The position numbers and the translations under genes were made by a program. Shown piece after piece: positions 37,201 through 44,525 of a DNA stretch of 45,889 bases (its first letter is position 1; each line of letters opens with the position of its first letter). The DNA is taken from contig CAZGAQ010000041.1 of the NCBI GenBank assembly GCA_964523405.1, positions 1-45,889 on the forward strand, read 5' to 3'. The DNA is from CAZGAQ01 sp964523405 (lineage in GTDB: Bacteria; Planctomycetota; Phycisphaerae; UBA1845; Fen-1342). The notes below the pieces were generated by a model. That model had not been told where the DNA came from and did not search any database. It saw only the letters and a list, made by a program, of their open reading frames with translations.

Positions 37201-37461
37201 ACGGATGTGATCATGCCGGGGATGAACGGGCGGCAACTCGCGGAGGCGCTCAGCGCACTCCGCCCGGCGCTGCGCACGCTGTTCGTTTCCGGTTATACGT
37301 CGAGCGTCATCGCACATTGCGGAGTGCTGGAGCGGGACGTGGAGTTCCTGGAGAAGCCCTTCAGCCGACAGCAGCTCCTGCAACGCGTGCGCGACGTTTT
37401 GAGCCAGCCGCACGCGGATGTGCCGCCCGCGCAGGCGCGGGTTCAGGCAGGCGGCGGGTAG
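34243..37461 (+). CDS. Hybrid sensor histidine kinase with fused periplasmic binding domain
   Basis: A 1,072-residue protein; ATG 34243 is chosen for GGAGG seven bases upstream. After a signal-anchor (residues ~30-52) comes an ABC-transporter-substrate-binding-like domain (~60-360: GVLLLHSYHEGLTWTDGVDQGI ... VIIVSDNSALAFLARY). A transmembrane segment at ~374-397 leads to two PAS domains (~411-650). The kinase core has the phospho-acceptor His692 in GIAHDFNN, N-box NLVVNARDAM, G1 DTGCGMD and G2 GTGLGLS. A receiver domain at the end has Asp988 in LVTDVIMPG. It should sense an extracellular ligand and pass phosphate to a partner through its own receiver; no response regulator with an output domain is adjacent. 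Confidence 0.95.
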   Translation: MGGCPELIAPVLREDGRRGWSCRTPGRHRPWRCSGRLAVALGCVLAQAAAAEPLPTSQPLRKGVLLLHSYHEGLTWTDGVDQGIRTTLAARPDIEIYTEYLDSKRITREGLPAATADYLAQKYAETPLAVIIVSDNSALAFLARYQKAVFGSTPVVFCGIDDFTPDLLAGLAGPVTGVVQALDPRQTVELIRTLQPDLQRLVVVSGTDVTALAMRRQAQAALANEARGLDVVWLDGPSARALQERLSGLSRADAVLLCNFNRDAEGAYLSHEDSARLICAASGAPVYAMQDLYLGTGVVGGSVITARDQGAMAARLGLEILAGRDVPPISLECPHAILCDFAVLQKFGLDLSRLPPTATLINHPLTFYERYRRLIWTAAGAFALLLLALAGVSFGLVRSRSAARQLRRSEEKLRTTLNSIGDAVIATDVIGRIIHMNPVAERLTGWTAAEAVHQPLASVLRIVNAVTRQPVDAPVEEVLRRGQIVGLANHTTLLARDGAEYQIADSAAPIRAEGAQITGVVLVFRDVTEDYRMRRRLAESEAQMKLALQGADLCTWDWNVPARQVAFNERWAEMLGYPSAERAAPFDIWMELVHPDDRPSVQQTLEAHLQGQTAAYETEHRLRHKTGAWVWVLGKGRVIERNADGAALRMCGTYLDITQRRRAEAEHAKLEAQLRQAQKMESIGLLAGGIAHDFNNILTAISGSAEAATQELQTRFPAAAGPLEWLQQVERSVQRAAALTRQLLAFGRRQLVRPQVLDLNTTLRELEKMLRRLLTENLSLQLRCAPELPAVQADPGQLEQVIVNLVVNARDAMSAGGQLTLETRPVPPAEAQAVLPPDARPGAYVMLAVSDTGCGMDAATREHIFEPFFTTKPLGQGTGLGLSTVYGIVKQAGGHVAVYSEPGQGTTFKVYLPARPEDSRRPQPAEVSPTALGGSDTIVVCEDDVAVRKVTAQMLQDAGYTVLVAEDAADALRRAAAHPGPIDLLVTDVIMPGMNGRQLAEALSALRPALRTLFVSGYTSSVIAHCGVLERDVEFLEKPFSRQQLLQRVRDVLSQPHADVPPAQARVQAGGG

Positions 37462-37668
37462 CGGGCAGCGGGCGCCTGGGAACGACTGTCGGCGGCGCGC
37501 CGGATCCACGTCTGCCACGTGCGGGGGTAGCGCCGTGCGCAGCTCGGGATGCACCCGGCGCGGGTCCTCCGCGCGGCCATGGGCCGGACGACCCGGTCGC
37601 GCTACCATCAGGGGTTGGCGAGCCGAGCAGCACATGCGGGTCATCCGCCCGACAGCAGGAGCAGCAGC

Positions 37669-38319
37669 ATGAGAACGGTCATCGTGGGGAGCATCATCGC
37701 GGTGGGGGCGTTGATGGCGAGCGGGGGGCACGCCCAGGACGCCACGCAACCCCCCAAGGCGACATCGCAGCCGGCCTCGGCGCCGACCGCTTCGCAGCCC
37801 GCGCGCCTGCTGGCCAGCGAGGCGGTGAGTCCACTGGACTTTACGATGACGGACATTGACGGTCAGGACGTGCCATTGGCGAAATACAAGGGCCGTGTGG
37901 TCCTCATCGTCAACGTTGCATCCAAGTGCGGGAACACGCCGCAGTACGCGCAGCTCGAAGCGCTGTATCAGAAGTACCAGGATCGGGGGTTGCGTATTTT
38001 GGCTTTCCCCGCCAACAACTTCCGCGAGCAAGAGCCGGGCACCAACCGGGAGATCAAGGAGTTCTGCAGCACGAAGTACCGAGTGACCTTCGATCTCTTC
38101 GCCAAGCTCTCTGTAAAGGGTGCCGACCAGGCCGAGTTGTACAAGTACCTCACGTCGCCCGAACGCAATCCCGGGTTCGGGGGCGAGATCGCGTGGAACT
38201 TCGCCAAGTTCCTGGTAGGGCGGGACGGGCGTGTTTGCGGGCGGTTTGACCCAAAGACCAAGCCGGACGACCCGAGCGTGGTGGCGGCGATTGAGAAGGC
38301 GCTGGCGGCGAAGCCCTGA
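37669..38319 (+). CDS. Exported glutathione peroxidase-like protein
   Basis: A 216-residue protein; AGGAG precedes ATG 37669. Residues 1-23 form a signal peptide (VGSIIAVGALMASGGHA), followed by a Thr/Pro/Gln-rich linker. The GPx fold follows with the peroxidatic Cys in NVASKCGNTPQY, FPANNFREQEPGTN and WNFAKFLVGRDG. The FPCNQF motif is FPANNF here, so the middle Cys is absent. A Cys in EFCSTKYRVTF is at the position of the resolving Cys of thioredoxin-dependent GPx enzymes. It probably reduces peroxides in the periplasm with a thioredoxin-like donor. Confidence 0.93.
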   Translation: MRTVIVGSIIAVGALMASGGHAQDATQPPKATSQPASAPTASQPARLLASEAVSPLDFTMTDIDGQDVPLAKYKGRVVLIVNVASKCGNTPQYAQLEALYQKYQDRGLRILAFPANNFREQEPGTNREIKEFCSTKYRVTFDLFAKLSVKGADQAELYKYLTSPERNPGFGGEIAWNFAKFLVGRDGRVCGRFDPKTKPDDPSVVAAIEKALAAKP

Positions 38320-38367
38320 GACCTGCGCCGTGGATGTGCGGGATGGGGACTGCCGTGCGCAAGACAG

Positions 38368-38394
38368 CGGCCCGAGAGAGACTCTCTCGGGCCG
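38368..38394. terminator. Bidirectional hairpin between convergent genes
   Basis: An 11-bp perfect stem (38368-38378 with 38384-38394) with a 5-base loop lies 48 bases after the GPx stop and 33 bases after the cytochrome stop on the other strand. Confidence 0.65.
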
Positions 38395-38427
38395 CGAACT
38401 TGTGTCAGGACTTGCTGCGTATCGTCG

Positions 38428-39960
38428 CTACGGCAGCGGAGCCGGGGCGTTGCGCGCGAGCACCTCGGCCGCGGTCAGCATGTCGCGGACGAAATGCGGG
38501 TTGTGCACGCCGTAGCTGCCATCACCCAGGGCGTAGTGGTACAGGAAGCGGGCCTGCTGAATGGCCGTGGGAATCTTGGACTGGCTACCCGGGACGCCGC
38601 TGGCGCCCGGACCGCCGTTGGAGTAGTACTCCCAGCCGTAGTTGTTGGCGGCTCCCCAAGCATCGAGCGCGGCCTTGGTGCGATCGAGTCGGGCCTGGAC
38701 CTCGGCCTTCATGCCGTTGAACAGCGTCTCGGCGGCGCTGGCCGAGGGGTGGCAACTTGACCCGGCGCACCCGCCGAAGGCGACCTCAAACTTGTGCCCG
38801 GAGACGGCGGGGGCGATGCCCTCGACGGCGGCGGCGCGATAGACGTGGCAGGTGCTGCACTGTTCCTGGGCGGACAAGTGGATGGACACGCTGCCGATGA
38901 CGAGCGGCGTGGGGTTGGTCGTGGAGAGCGGCATCTCGCCGAGGTAAACGTTGACCTGAGCGCTGGGGTGCGGCTCGCGCGTCTGACTGCTGGTCTGGTC
39001 CCAGGTGCGGTCACGGCCGTGGTGGCACTGGCCGCAGAGATTGAAGCGCGTGGCATCCTGCACCGCCACGACCGTGTTGGTCGGCGTGGCACTCTTGACC
39101 TGCGGATAGCGGAGCTGGAAGTCGCGCCCGGTGTCCGGGGCAGCGGCGTTGCCGGTGCGTTTGTGCGGGTCGTGGCAGATGGCGCACTCGACGCGGGCCA
39201 TGTCCGCTTCCGGCTTGTCCTTCAGGAAGGCGTCGGTGATCGCCACCGGGGCGCCGGGGCGGCCGCCGGCGGTGGAGGTCAGATTGCCGCCGAGGATGGT
39301 CATGTAGAAGTAGTCACCGGAGTGGCACTTGCCGCAGGAGGACAGACGGCCGGCGGTACCGGCAGCAAAGCCGGTGGCGAGCTCTTCCTGCAGGCGGGCG
39401 TGAGGCGACTCGGTCCAGTCGTCGTAAGTTGGATGGTGTTCGCCGGTGTGGCACTTGCCGCAGACGGCGGACTTGATGTCGATCTTGGGGAAGTACGTCG
39501 GATCGCGCGGATCGTTGTTCAAGTGGTCGCCGCCGGCCCCGTGGCAGGACTCGCAGCCGACGCCCGCCAGGGCATTGGTCTTCGCACGGCTGATGAACCC
39601 GCCGGTCTCGCCATAGCCGACGGTGTGGCACGGCAGGCAGGCCGCGTTCTTACCCTGGCCGATGGCCTCGAGCGATTCGAGGGCGGTGGCGTGCTTGGTT
39701 GCCGCCCACTCGGTGTGCGTGCTGCGGTGGCAGCCGCTGCAGGTTTTGGCGCCCAGGTAATTGCCGGTCAGGCCCGAGTCGCCCGGCGTCTCCACCGGCG
39801 TGGTGTTGGGCTCGGTCGTGTTGGGTTCAGTGGTGTTGGGCTCGGTCGTGTTGGGTTCGGACGTGGTCGGGCAACCGCCGATTGCCAGACTGAAGCAGAC
39901 CACCACCGCGAGCCCTAGCGCGATGCGAAGGCCTCCCACTGCCATCTTTCTGCTCGTCAT
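38428..39960 (-). CDS. Multihaem cytochrome c lipoprotein
   Basis: A 510-residue protein; CAGGAG precedes ATG 39960. The signal LAVVVCFSLAIGGC ends in a lipobox, so the mature protein should be lipid-anchored at Cys30. A flexible linker of PNTTE repeats follows. Eight CXXCH haem-binding motifs are visible (CSGCH, CLPCH, CESCH, CGKCH twice, CAICH, CGQCH, CSTCH), and a ninth candidate, CAGSSCH, has four residues between the cysteines. The first motifs fit the cytochrome c554-like/DmsE-type fold. Likely role: electron transfer or reductase activity at the cell surface or periplasmic face. No oxidoreductase partner is in this window. Confidence 0.93.
   Translation of the reverse strand: MTSRKMAVGGLRIALGLAVVVCFSLAIGGCPTTSEPNTTEPNTTEPNTTEPNTTPVETPGDSGLTGNYLGAKTCSGCHRSTHTEWAATKHATALESLEAIGQGKNAACLPCHTVGYGETGGFISRAKTNALAGVGCESCHGAGGDHLNNDPRDPTYFPKIDIKSAVCGKCHTGEHHPTYDDWTESPHARLQEELATGFAAGTAGRLSSCGKCHSGDYFYMTILGGNLTSTAGGRPGAPVAITDAFLKDKPEADMARVECAICHDPHKRTGNAAAPDTGRDFQLRYPQVKSATPTNTVVAVQDATRFNLCGQCHHGRDRTWDQTSSQTREPHPSAQVNVYLGEMPLSTTNPTPLVIGSVSIHLSAQEQCSTCHVYRAAAVEGIAPAVSGHKFEVAFGGCAGSSCHPSASAAETLFNGMKAEVQARLDRTKAALDAWGAANNYGWEYYSNGGPGASGVPGSQSKIPTAIQQARFLYHYALGDGSYGVHNPHFVRDMLTAAEVLARNAPAPLP
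39800..39859 (-). repeat. Four 15-base repeats coding PNTTE
   Basis: Four near-identical 15-mers (two 30-base pairs) encode the linker between the lipid anchor and the haem domain. Copy number may vary between strains through slippage. Confidence 0.85.
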
Positions 39961-40059
39961 AGTTGGCTCCTGAGTACGACCATGAAACAGAAAATGCCGA
40001 TGCGGCGCGAACGACGGACGACTTGCCGCCTAGAGTTCGCCAAACGTGACACACACTTG

Positions 40060-40110
40060 CCGATACGTTTATCGGAGTTTCAGAATAGCTACATGTAACG
40101 CGACCGTCAA
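40060..40110 (-). promoter_or_regulatory. Cytochrome gene promoter with hairpin at the start site
   Basis: On the minus strand TTGACG (40105-40110) and TATTCT (40082-40087) are 17 bases apart. The start site near 40,074 falls in a perfect 6-bp inverted repeat with a 4-base loop (40060-40065/40070-40075), which could be an operator or a 5' stabilising hairpin. The leader to the start codon is about 115 bases. Confidence 0.6.
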
Positions 40111-40204
40111 CCGACTTTTCGGCTTTCCAGAGGGATAGAACCGGTGCGGTTTGGGTGTCGTGCAGCCCCGGAATTGGTCCTATTTTCGTGGTTTTGAGGG
40201 GGCT

Positions 40205-41251
40205 TCAGGCCTGATCCTGGGCGACGTCTGCGGGAGGTGGCGGCTCGTGTTTCGGCAGTTGCGGCTCTGAAACGGTTTCGATGAGTCGCTCGACCACACC
40301 GACGGCGTCCAGGCCCTGCGCCTGCGCGGCGAAATTGCAGGCCAGACGATGTCGCAGAACTGGCACCGCCGCCCGACGGACATCAGACAAGCTGACGCTT
40401 GTCCGGCCGTCGAGCGCGGCGAAGGCCTTGCCCGCCCACAAGAGGAACTGTCCGGCGCGCGGACCGGCCCCCCAGTCGACGTATTTCTTGATGAACTCCG
40501 GGGCGCTGGGGTCGCCGGGGCGTGAGGCCCGGGTCAGCCGCGCGGCATAGTCGACCACGTAATCGGTGACCGGAATGGCAGCGACAAGCTTCTGCATGTT
40601 CAGGATCTGTCGGTCGCTGAGCACGGTGCGCAGCGCCGGCGCCTCGCTCTGCGTCGTGCGGGCGAGAATCTGCAGTTCCTCGGGCAGTGCCGGATAGTCC
40701 ACCCAGATGTTGAACATGAAGCGATCGAGCTGCGCTTCGGGCAGCGGGTACGTCCCTTCCTGCTCGATCGGGTTCTGCGTCGCAATGACGAAGAAGGGGT
40801 TGGGCAGGGCATACGTCGTCGCGCCGGATGACACCTCATGCTCCTGCATGGCCTGCAGCAAGGCGGCCTGAGTCTTGGGCGGGGCGCGGTTGATCTCGTC
40901 GGCCAGGACCATGTTGGCGAACACCGGGCCGGGCACGAACCGGAATTCCCGCCGTCCGTCCGGCAGTTCGTCGATCACCTGGGTGCCGGTGATATCCGAC
41001 GGCATGAGGTCGGGTGTGAACTGGATGCGCTTGAAATCGAGTGAGGTGATGCGCGCGAGCGATGACACGAGCAGGGTCTTGGCCAAGCCGGGCACCCCCA
41101 CCAGCAGGCAGTGTCCGCGCGTCAGGATCGCGGCGAACATCTGCTCAATCACGCTCCGCTGTCCGACAATGATGCGGCCCAGCTCTTCGTAGACGAGCCG
41201 TTTCGAGCGTTGAAACTGCTCCAGCAAAGTGGCGAACGCTTCCTTGGCCAT
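40205..41251 (-). CDS. MoxR-family AAA+ ATPase
   Basis: A 348-residue protein. Walker A GVPGLAKT (~51-58), Walker B MVLADEINR (~112-120), sensor-1 region PFFVIATQNPIEQEGTYPLPEAQLDRF and the C-terminal lid domain are complete. MoxR proteins act as chaperones that help load metal centres or mature secreted or membrane complexes, generally with a DUF58 protein and von Willebrand A proteins encoded just downstream. Here the next minus-strand gene (38428-39960) is a cytochrome 244 bases away, so no partner follows. A role in maturing the neighbouring multihaem cytochrome is conceivable but only inferred from position. Confidence 0.95.
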   Translation of the reverse strand: MAKEAFATLLEQFQRSKRLVYEELGRIIVGQRSVIEQMFAAILTRGHCLLVGVPGLAKTLLVSSLARITSLDFKRIQFTPDLMPSDITGTQVIDELPDGRREFRFVPGPVFANMVLADEINRAPPKTQAALLQAMQEHEVSSGATTYALPNPFFVIATQNPIEQEGTYPLPEAQLDRFMFNIWVDYPALPEELQILARTTQSEAPALRTVLSDRQILNMQKLVAAIPVTDYVVDYAARLTRASRPGDPSAPEFIKKYVDWGAGPRAGQFLLWAGKAFAALDGRTSVSLSDVRRAAVPVLRHRLACNFAAQAQGLDAVGVVERLIETVSEPQLPKHEPPPPADVAQDQA

Positions 41252-41289
41252 GGGTGCCGCAGCATAGCGGAGAAGGCTGCGGCGCGTAA

Positions 41290-41327
41290 AGCCGGCGCCG
41301 CGCGGCGGACCTCGGGCGGCGCCGGCT
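41290..41327 (-). terminator. Terminator of the HAD gene
   Basis: A perfect 12-bp stem (41316-41327 with 41290-41301) begins inside the HAD stop codon and is followed by TTTA. Confidence 0.6.
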
Positions 41328-41982
41328 ATTTCAGCAGACCCAGCACCAGTTCCACGCTGATCGCGCTGAGCGCATCGACCGTCGCGGCGGCGCCCGCGGC
41401 CTGGAGACGCGCGGCGGGATGTGTGCCGACCAGACCGATGGCCGGCATGCCGGCGGCGCGCGCGGCCTCAATCCCGACGGGCGCGTCCTCGACGACCACA
41501 CAGGCGGCGGGGGGTAGTTGCAGTCGTTCGGCGGCGAGCAGGAAGCAGTCGGGGGCCGGTTTCCCCTGCCCGATCTCGAAGCCGTTCACCTCCGCCTCGA
41601 AGTAATTTGCGATCAGCCCATCCGAGAGGACCAGCTCCAGGTTCTCCGGCGGACCGGAGGTGGCCACGCCGATCCGGATCTTCGCCTTATGCAGGCGTTC
41701 CAGGAGTCGTCGGCAGCCGGGCATAAGCGGGATCCGCGCGCTGATCAGCTCGCGGTAGACGAGCTCCTTTTCCTGGTCAATCGTGCGGATTTCGCGGTCA
41801 TCGAGGCGGTCCCCCCAGATGATCCGGATGATGTCACGGCTGGGTCGGCCAAACGTATCGCGGAATTGCTCCGGGGACACGTCGATGCCGTACTTGCGGG
41901 CCACCTGTTGCCAACTCTGCTGATGCGGCAGGCCGGAATCCACGAGAACCCCGTCCATGTCGAAGATCACGCCATTTGCCAT
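41326..41982 (-). CDS. HAD-superfamily hydrolase, beta-phosphoglucomutase-like
   Basis: A 218-residue protein from ATG 41982. HAD motif I FDMDGVLVDSG (7-17), motif II VATSGP, motif III with the Lys of GQGKPAPDCFL, and motif IV VVVEDAPVGIEAA are all present. The four-helix cap between motifs I and II has phosphoglucomutase/phosphatase character (GRPSRDIIRIIWG). It likely acts on a sugar phosphate or phosphoglycolate-like substrate in the cytoplasm; the exact substrate is not readable. It stands alone, with a 242-base gap to the upstream dockerin gene. Confidence 0.92.
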   Translation of the reverse strand: MANGVIFDMDGVLVDSGLPHQQSWQQVARKYGIDVSPEQFRDTFGRPSRDIIRIIWGDRLDDREIRTIDQEKELVYRELISARIPLMPGCRRLLERLHKAKIRIGVATSGPPENLELVLSDGLIANYFEAEVNGFEIGQGKPAPDCFLLAAERLQLPPAACVVVEDAPVGIEAARAAGMPAIGLVGTHPAARLQAAGAAATVDALSAISVELVLGLLK

Positions 41983-42224
41983 GCTGGTACTCGACCTCAG
42001 CATCCGGGCTGGGCGACGCGCTGCGGCGGTCGGACGGTCCGGCCACCGGCGGCAGGATAGCGGATCGGCGCGGCGGGGGCGAGCACTGCGTCGGGCGGAT
42101 CGGGCCGGACGGCGGCCCAGGGCCGCGCGACCGGCCCGGACTGCTGCGCAAGACCGGCCCCCCGGCGCTTGCCCCGGGGTGGGGCAGCGACGCGGGGGGC
42201 CGAGCGCGTGTCCAGACCGGTCCG

Positions 42225-42677
42225 TTACGGGCAGGTCGTGTTCATCAGGGCGATGAACGGGTCGATGTCGCGCCAGTTCACATGGCCGTCCAGGCTCGTG
42301 TCGCCGGCGAGCATGGCGCACTGCGGTCCGGGGGGTGGGAACAGCGCCATCCAGGCGCTGAGGTTGTCATTCTGGGCGGCGATCAGGTAGTCGATGTCGC
42401 GCCAGTTGATCACCCCGTCGCAGTTCATGTCGCCACGGCAGTAAGGCAGCGTTGGCACGCCGGGCCAGAACCCGCCGTGCAGCTGCAAGCTGCCCCCGGA
42501 CAACACGCCGGCATCCGGTTGGCCAATCGTGCCGCTCAGTTCAAAGTCGCCGCCGGTGCTGCGTAGCGCGCCGCCGCCATCGACCGTCCACCACGCGACG
42601 CTGTATTGCGCGCGCGCCGTCGGGATCACCAGGGGCAGCATCAGCAGCAGAGTCCATTGCCAAGTTCCACGTCTCAC
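42225..42677 (-). CDS. Small exported protein with dockerin-like calcium-binding repeats
   Basis: A 150-residue protein from GTG 42677, which has AGAGGAG 8 bases upstream. A signal peptide (LLLMLPLVIPTARA) leads to a short beta-rich segment (VDGGGALRSTGGDFELSGTIGQPDAG). Two dockerin-type loops follow: CRGDMNCDGVINWRDIDYL and GDTSLDGHVNWRDIDPF, about 40 residues apart with paired Cys. The D-x-N-x-D-G and D-x-S-x-D-G spacings fit calcium binding. Planctomycetes use such dockerin-like tails widely without cellulosomes. The role is probably surface attachment. Confidence 0.88.
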   Translation of the reverse strand: MRRGTWQWTLLLMLPLVIPTARAQYSVAWWTVDGGGALRSTGGDFELSGTIGQPDAGVLSGGSLQLHGGFWPGVPTLPYCRGDMNCDGVINWRDIDYLIAAQNDNLSAWMALFPPPGPQCAMLAGDTSLDGHVNWRDIDPFIALMNTTCP

Positions 42678-42776
42678 GTCTTTGCTCCTCTTGCGCCGAG
42701 CCCGCCGCGGTTGCCCGTCGCGTGCTCAGCAGGAATTCGCCGTGTCCGGCCCGAGTTCTCGCGCCGCCCCAGTCCT

Positions 42777-44348
42777 CTAGCGGTCCTGACTCGGACGATC
42801 CTGCGCCGCGGGCGTGGTCTTCTCCGGAGCCACGCTGTATTCCTTCCCCAGGCCGAAGAGCTCCGGATGGATGTACTTGCCGCGCTCGGCACCCACCTTC
42901 TGCTCTTCGGTCGGAATCCGGTGCACCTCGGCCCATGCGTCGTGCCGCACGCCGGTGACCTGCCAGGAGACCTTCGTATTCGGCCGGCTCGTGCGGAGCA
43001 CAAACGCGTTGTCGCGCACTTCCTGGACCACCTTGGCCTGCACGAATTCGTCGCTGTCGTCGAGCACCGTCAACTGGTAGCGGAAATCGCGGTTGAGGGC
43101 CTCAAACCAGTCCGGCAGCGTGACCCGCGCGTAGCCCTGAGCATCGGTCGTCGTGTTGCCGTTGTAGATGTTCATCATATCCGGCGACTCGACGAACGAG
43201 TGCGACAGGTACTTGTTGGCCGGATCGAGCGGGTGGTCAATCTTGAACGAGCCGCCCGACTTGGAGAGAGTGCCGGCGACGTGCACGCGGCCGTTGAAGT
43301 AGCCGGCGTAGCCGCTGCTGTTGGAGCCGCCGTTGCTGCCGTACATGGCGTAGCCGGTCCAGGTGGAGCCGTAGACGCCGGTGCCGCTGGTGGAATAACC
43401 GGCCATGCCGGCGCCGCCGGCGCCGCTGCTGTGACCTTCGACGCCCGTACCGGTGGCGGAGTTGTTGACGCCGTAGACGCCGGCGCCGTCACTCGTACCG
43501 GCCGTGCCGTACACGCCGGCCGAGGTACCAGAGCCCCAGACGCCGTAGCTGGAAGCGGCGTTGGTGCTGCCTTCGATCGCGTTGCCGTCGCCGCCGACGA
43601 CGTCGAGTTTGGCGCCGGGGCTGGTGGTACCGATGCCCACATCACCCGCATCGGTGACGGTCAGACGTGTGCCGCCGTTGTAGACCTGCCACTTGCCGTC
43701 GCTGCCATCCCAAGAGGTCCAAGCCGAGGACACGCCGTTGGAATAGCCGTAGAATGGGGTGCCGCCGGCGCCGTCGGTGCGAATGTACATGCCGCCGTAG
43801 CCGCTGTTGACCGGGGCCTGAATGCCGAAGTACTCGGCGCCAGTCACCTTGGTGCTGCGGTTAATGCCGACGAAAGTGTCGGCGGTGTTGTAGGTGGCGC
43901 TACCGTTGGACGCCCAGAGGTTGGCCCCCGCGCCGCCAGCCGCAAACAGGGCGTACGGCGCGGCGGTCAGGTGTTGCCGCGGCGTGAGCGCGATGTAGGC
44001 GCCGGCGCCGGCCGGTTGGCGCACCGAGATGACCAGCCAGCGTTCATTGCCGTCGAAGGCGCCGTTGCCGAAGTCCAGCTCGACCTGGAACACGCCGGCG
44101 ACGACGGTCACCGAGGGCGGGTTACCGCCCACGCCATCGAACGTCAGCGTCGGGCCGACCTGAGCGCCGGCCGCGGAGGCGTTCCACAGCGTGAAGATCA
44201 TGTCGGCCGTGCCGCTGACCGGCAGCCCGCCGAGCTTCAGCGTGCCCTGATAGGTGAACTTTGTTGTTAGCGGGGTGCCCAACGCTGCCCCGCACATCCA
44301 GCCCGCCACTACGATCGAACCCAGCGCAGTCAAAGACTTTCGTTGCAT
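42777..44348 (-). CDS. Large exported Gly/Ser-rich surface protein
   Basis: A 523-residue protein; GGGAGG precedes ATG 44348. Signal peptide: LTALGSIVVAGWMCGAALG. The N-terminal domain resembles planctomycete exported proteins that start TTKFTYQGTLKLGGLPVSGTADMIFTLW. The middle (~180-350) consists of short Gly/Ser/Tyr-rich repeats (GVYGTAGTSDGAGVYGVNNSATGTGVEGHSSG), resembling a beta-helix or tail-fibre-like stack. The segment FKIDHPLDPANKYLSHSFVESPDMMNIYNGNTTT is a conserved C-terminal-domain signature of such proteins, in my recollection. Likely an extracellular structural or adhesive protein. The dockerin gene follows 99 bases later on the same strand. Confidence 0.85.
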   Translation of the reverse strand: MQRKSLTALGSIVVAGWMCGAALGTPLTTKFTYQGTLKLGGLPVSGTADMIFTLWNASAAGAQVGPTLTFDGVGGNPPSVTVVAGVFQVELDFGNGAFDGNERWLVISVRQPAGAGAYIALTPRQHLTAAPYALFAAGGAGANLWASNGSATYNTADTFVGINRSTKVTGAEYFGIQAPVNSGYGGMYIRTDGAGGTPFYGYSNGVSSAWTSWDGSDGKWQVYNGGTRLTVTDAGDVGIGTTSPGAKLDVVGGDGNAIEGSTNAASSYGVWGSGTSAGVYGTAGTSDGAGVYGVNNSATGTGVEGHSSGAGGAGMAGYSTSGTGVYGSTWTGYAMYGSNGGSNSSGYAGYFNGRVHVAGTLSKSGGSFKIDHPLDPANKYLSHSFVESPDMMNIYNGNTTTDAQGYARVTLPDWFEALNRDFRYQLTVLDDSDEFVQAKVVQEVRDNAFVLRTSRPNTKVSWQVTGVRHDAWAEVHRIPTEEQKVGAERGKYIHPELFGLGKEYSVAPEKTTPAAQDRPSQDR

Positions 44349-44422
44349 ACCGCCTCCCAGGCATCAGCACGGCCCCCGTAAGCCCGAACACTCACCTCGG
44401 CACCACTGCCGCGGCATATCAG

Positions 44423-44450
44423 ACAATAATAGTACGCATTGTCCTGTCAA
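44423..44450 (-). promoter_or_regulatory. Sigma-70-type promoter of the surface protein gene
   Basis: Perfect -35 TTGACA (44445-44450) and TATTGT (44423-44428) on the minus strand, spaced by 16 bases. The leader is about 68 bases. Confidence 0.6.
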
Positions 44451-44525
44451 AAGCAAATCGGGGAGGTTTGGAATCCGGTTTTGCGGCCGAATTCGGGCGC
44501 GTGACCGCGACGCGGCCGGAAGTCG

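Noticed and set aside
35320..38031. 903-codon minus-strand frame opposite the kinase and peroxidase genes
   Set aside because: His/Arg/Leu-rich antisense shadow of GC-rich genes without domains; the plus strand encodes clear proteins.
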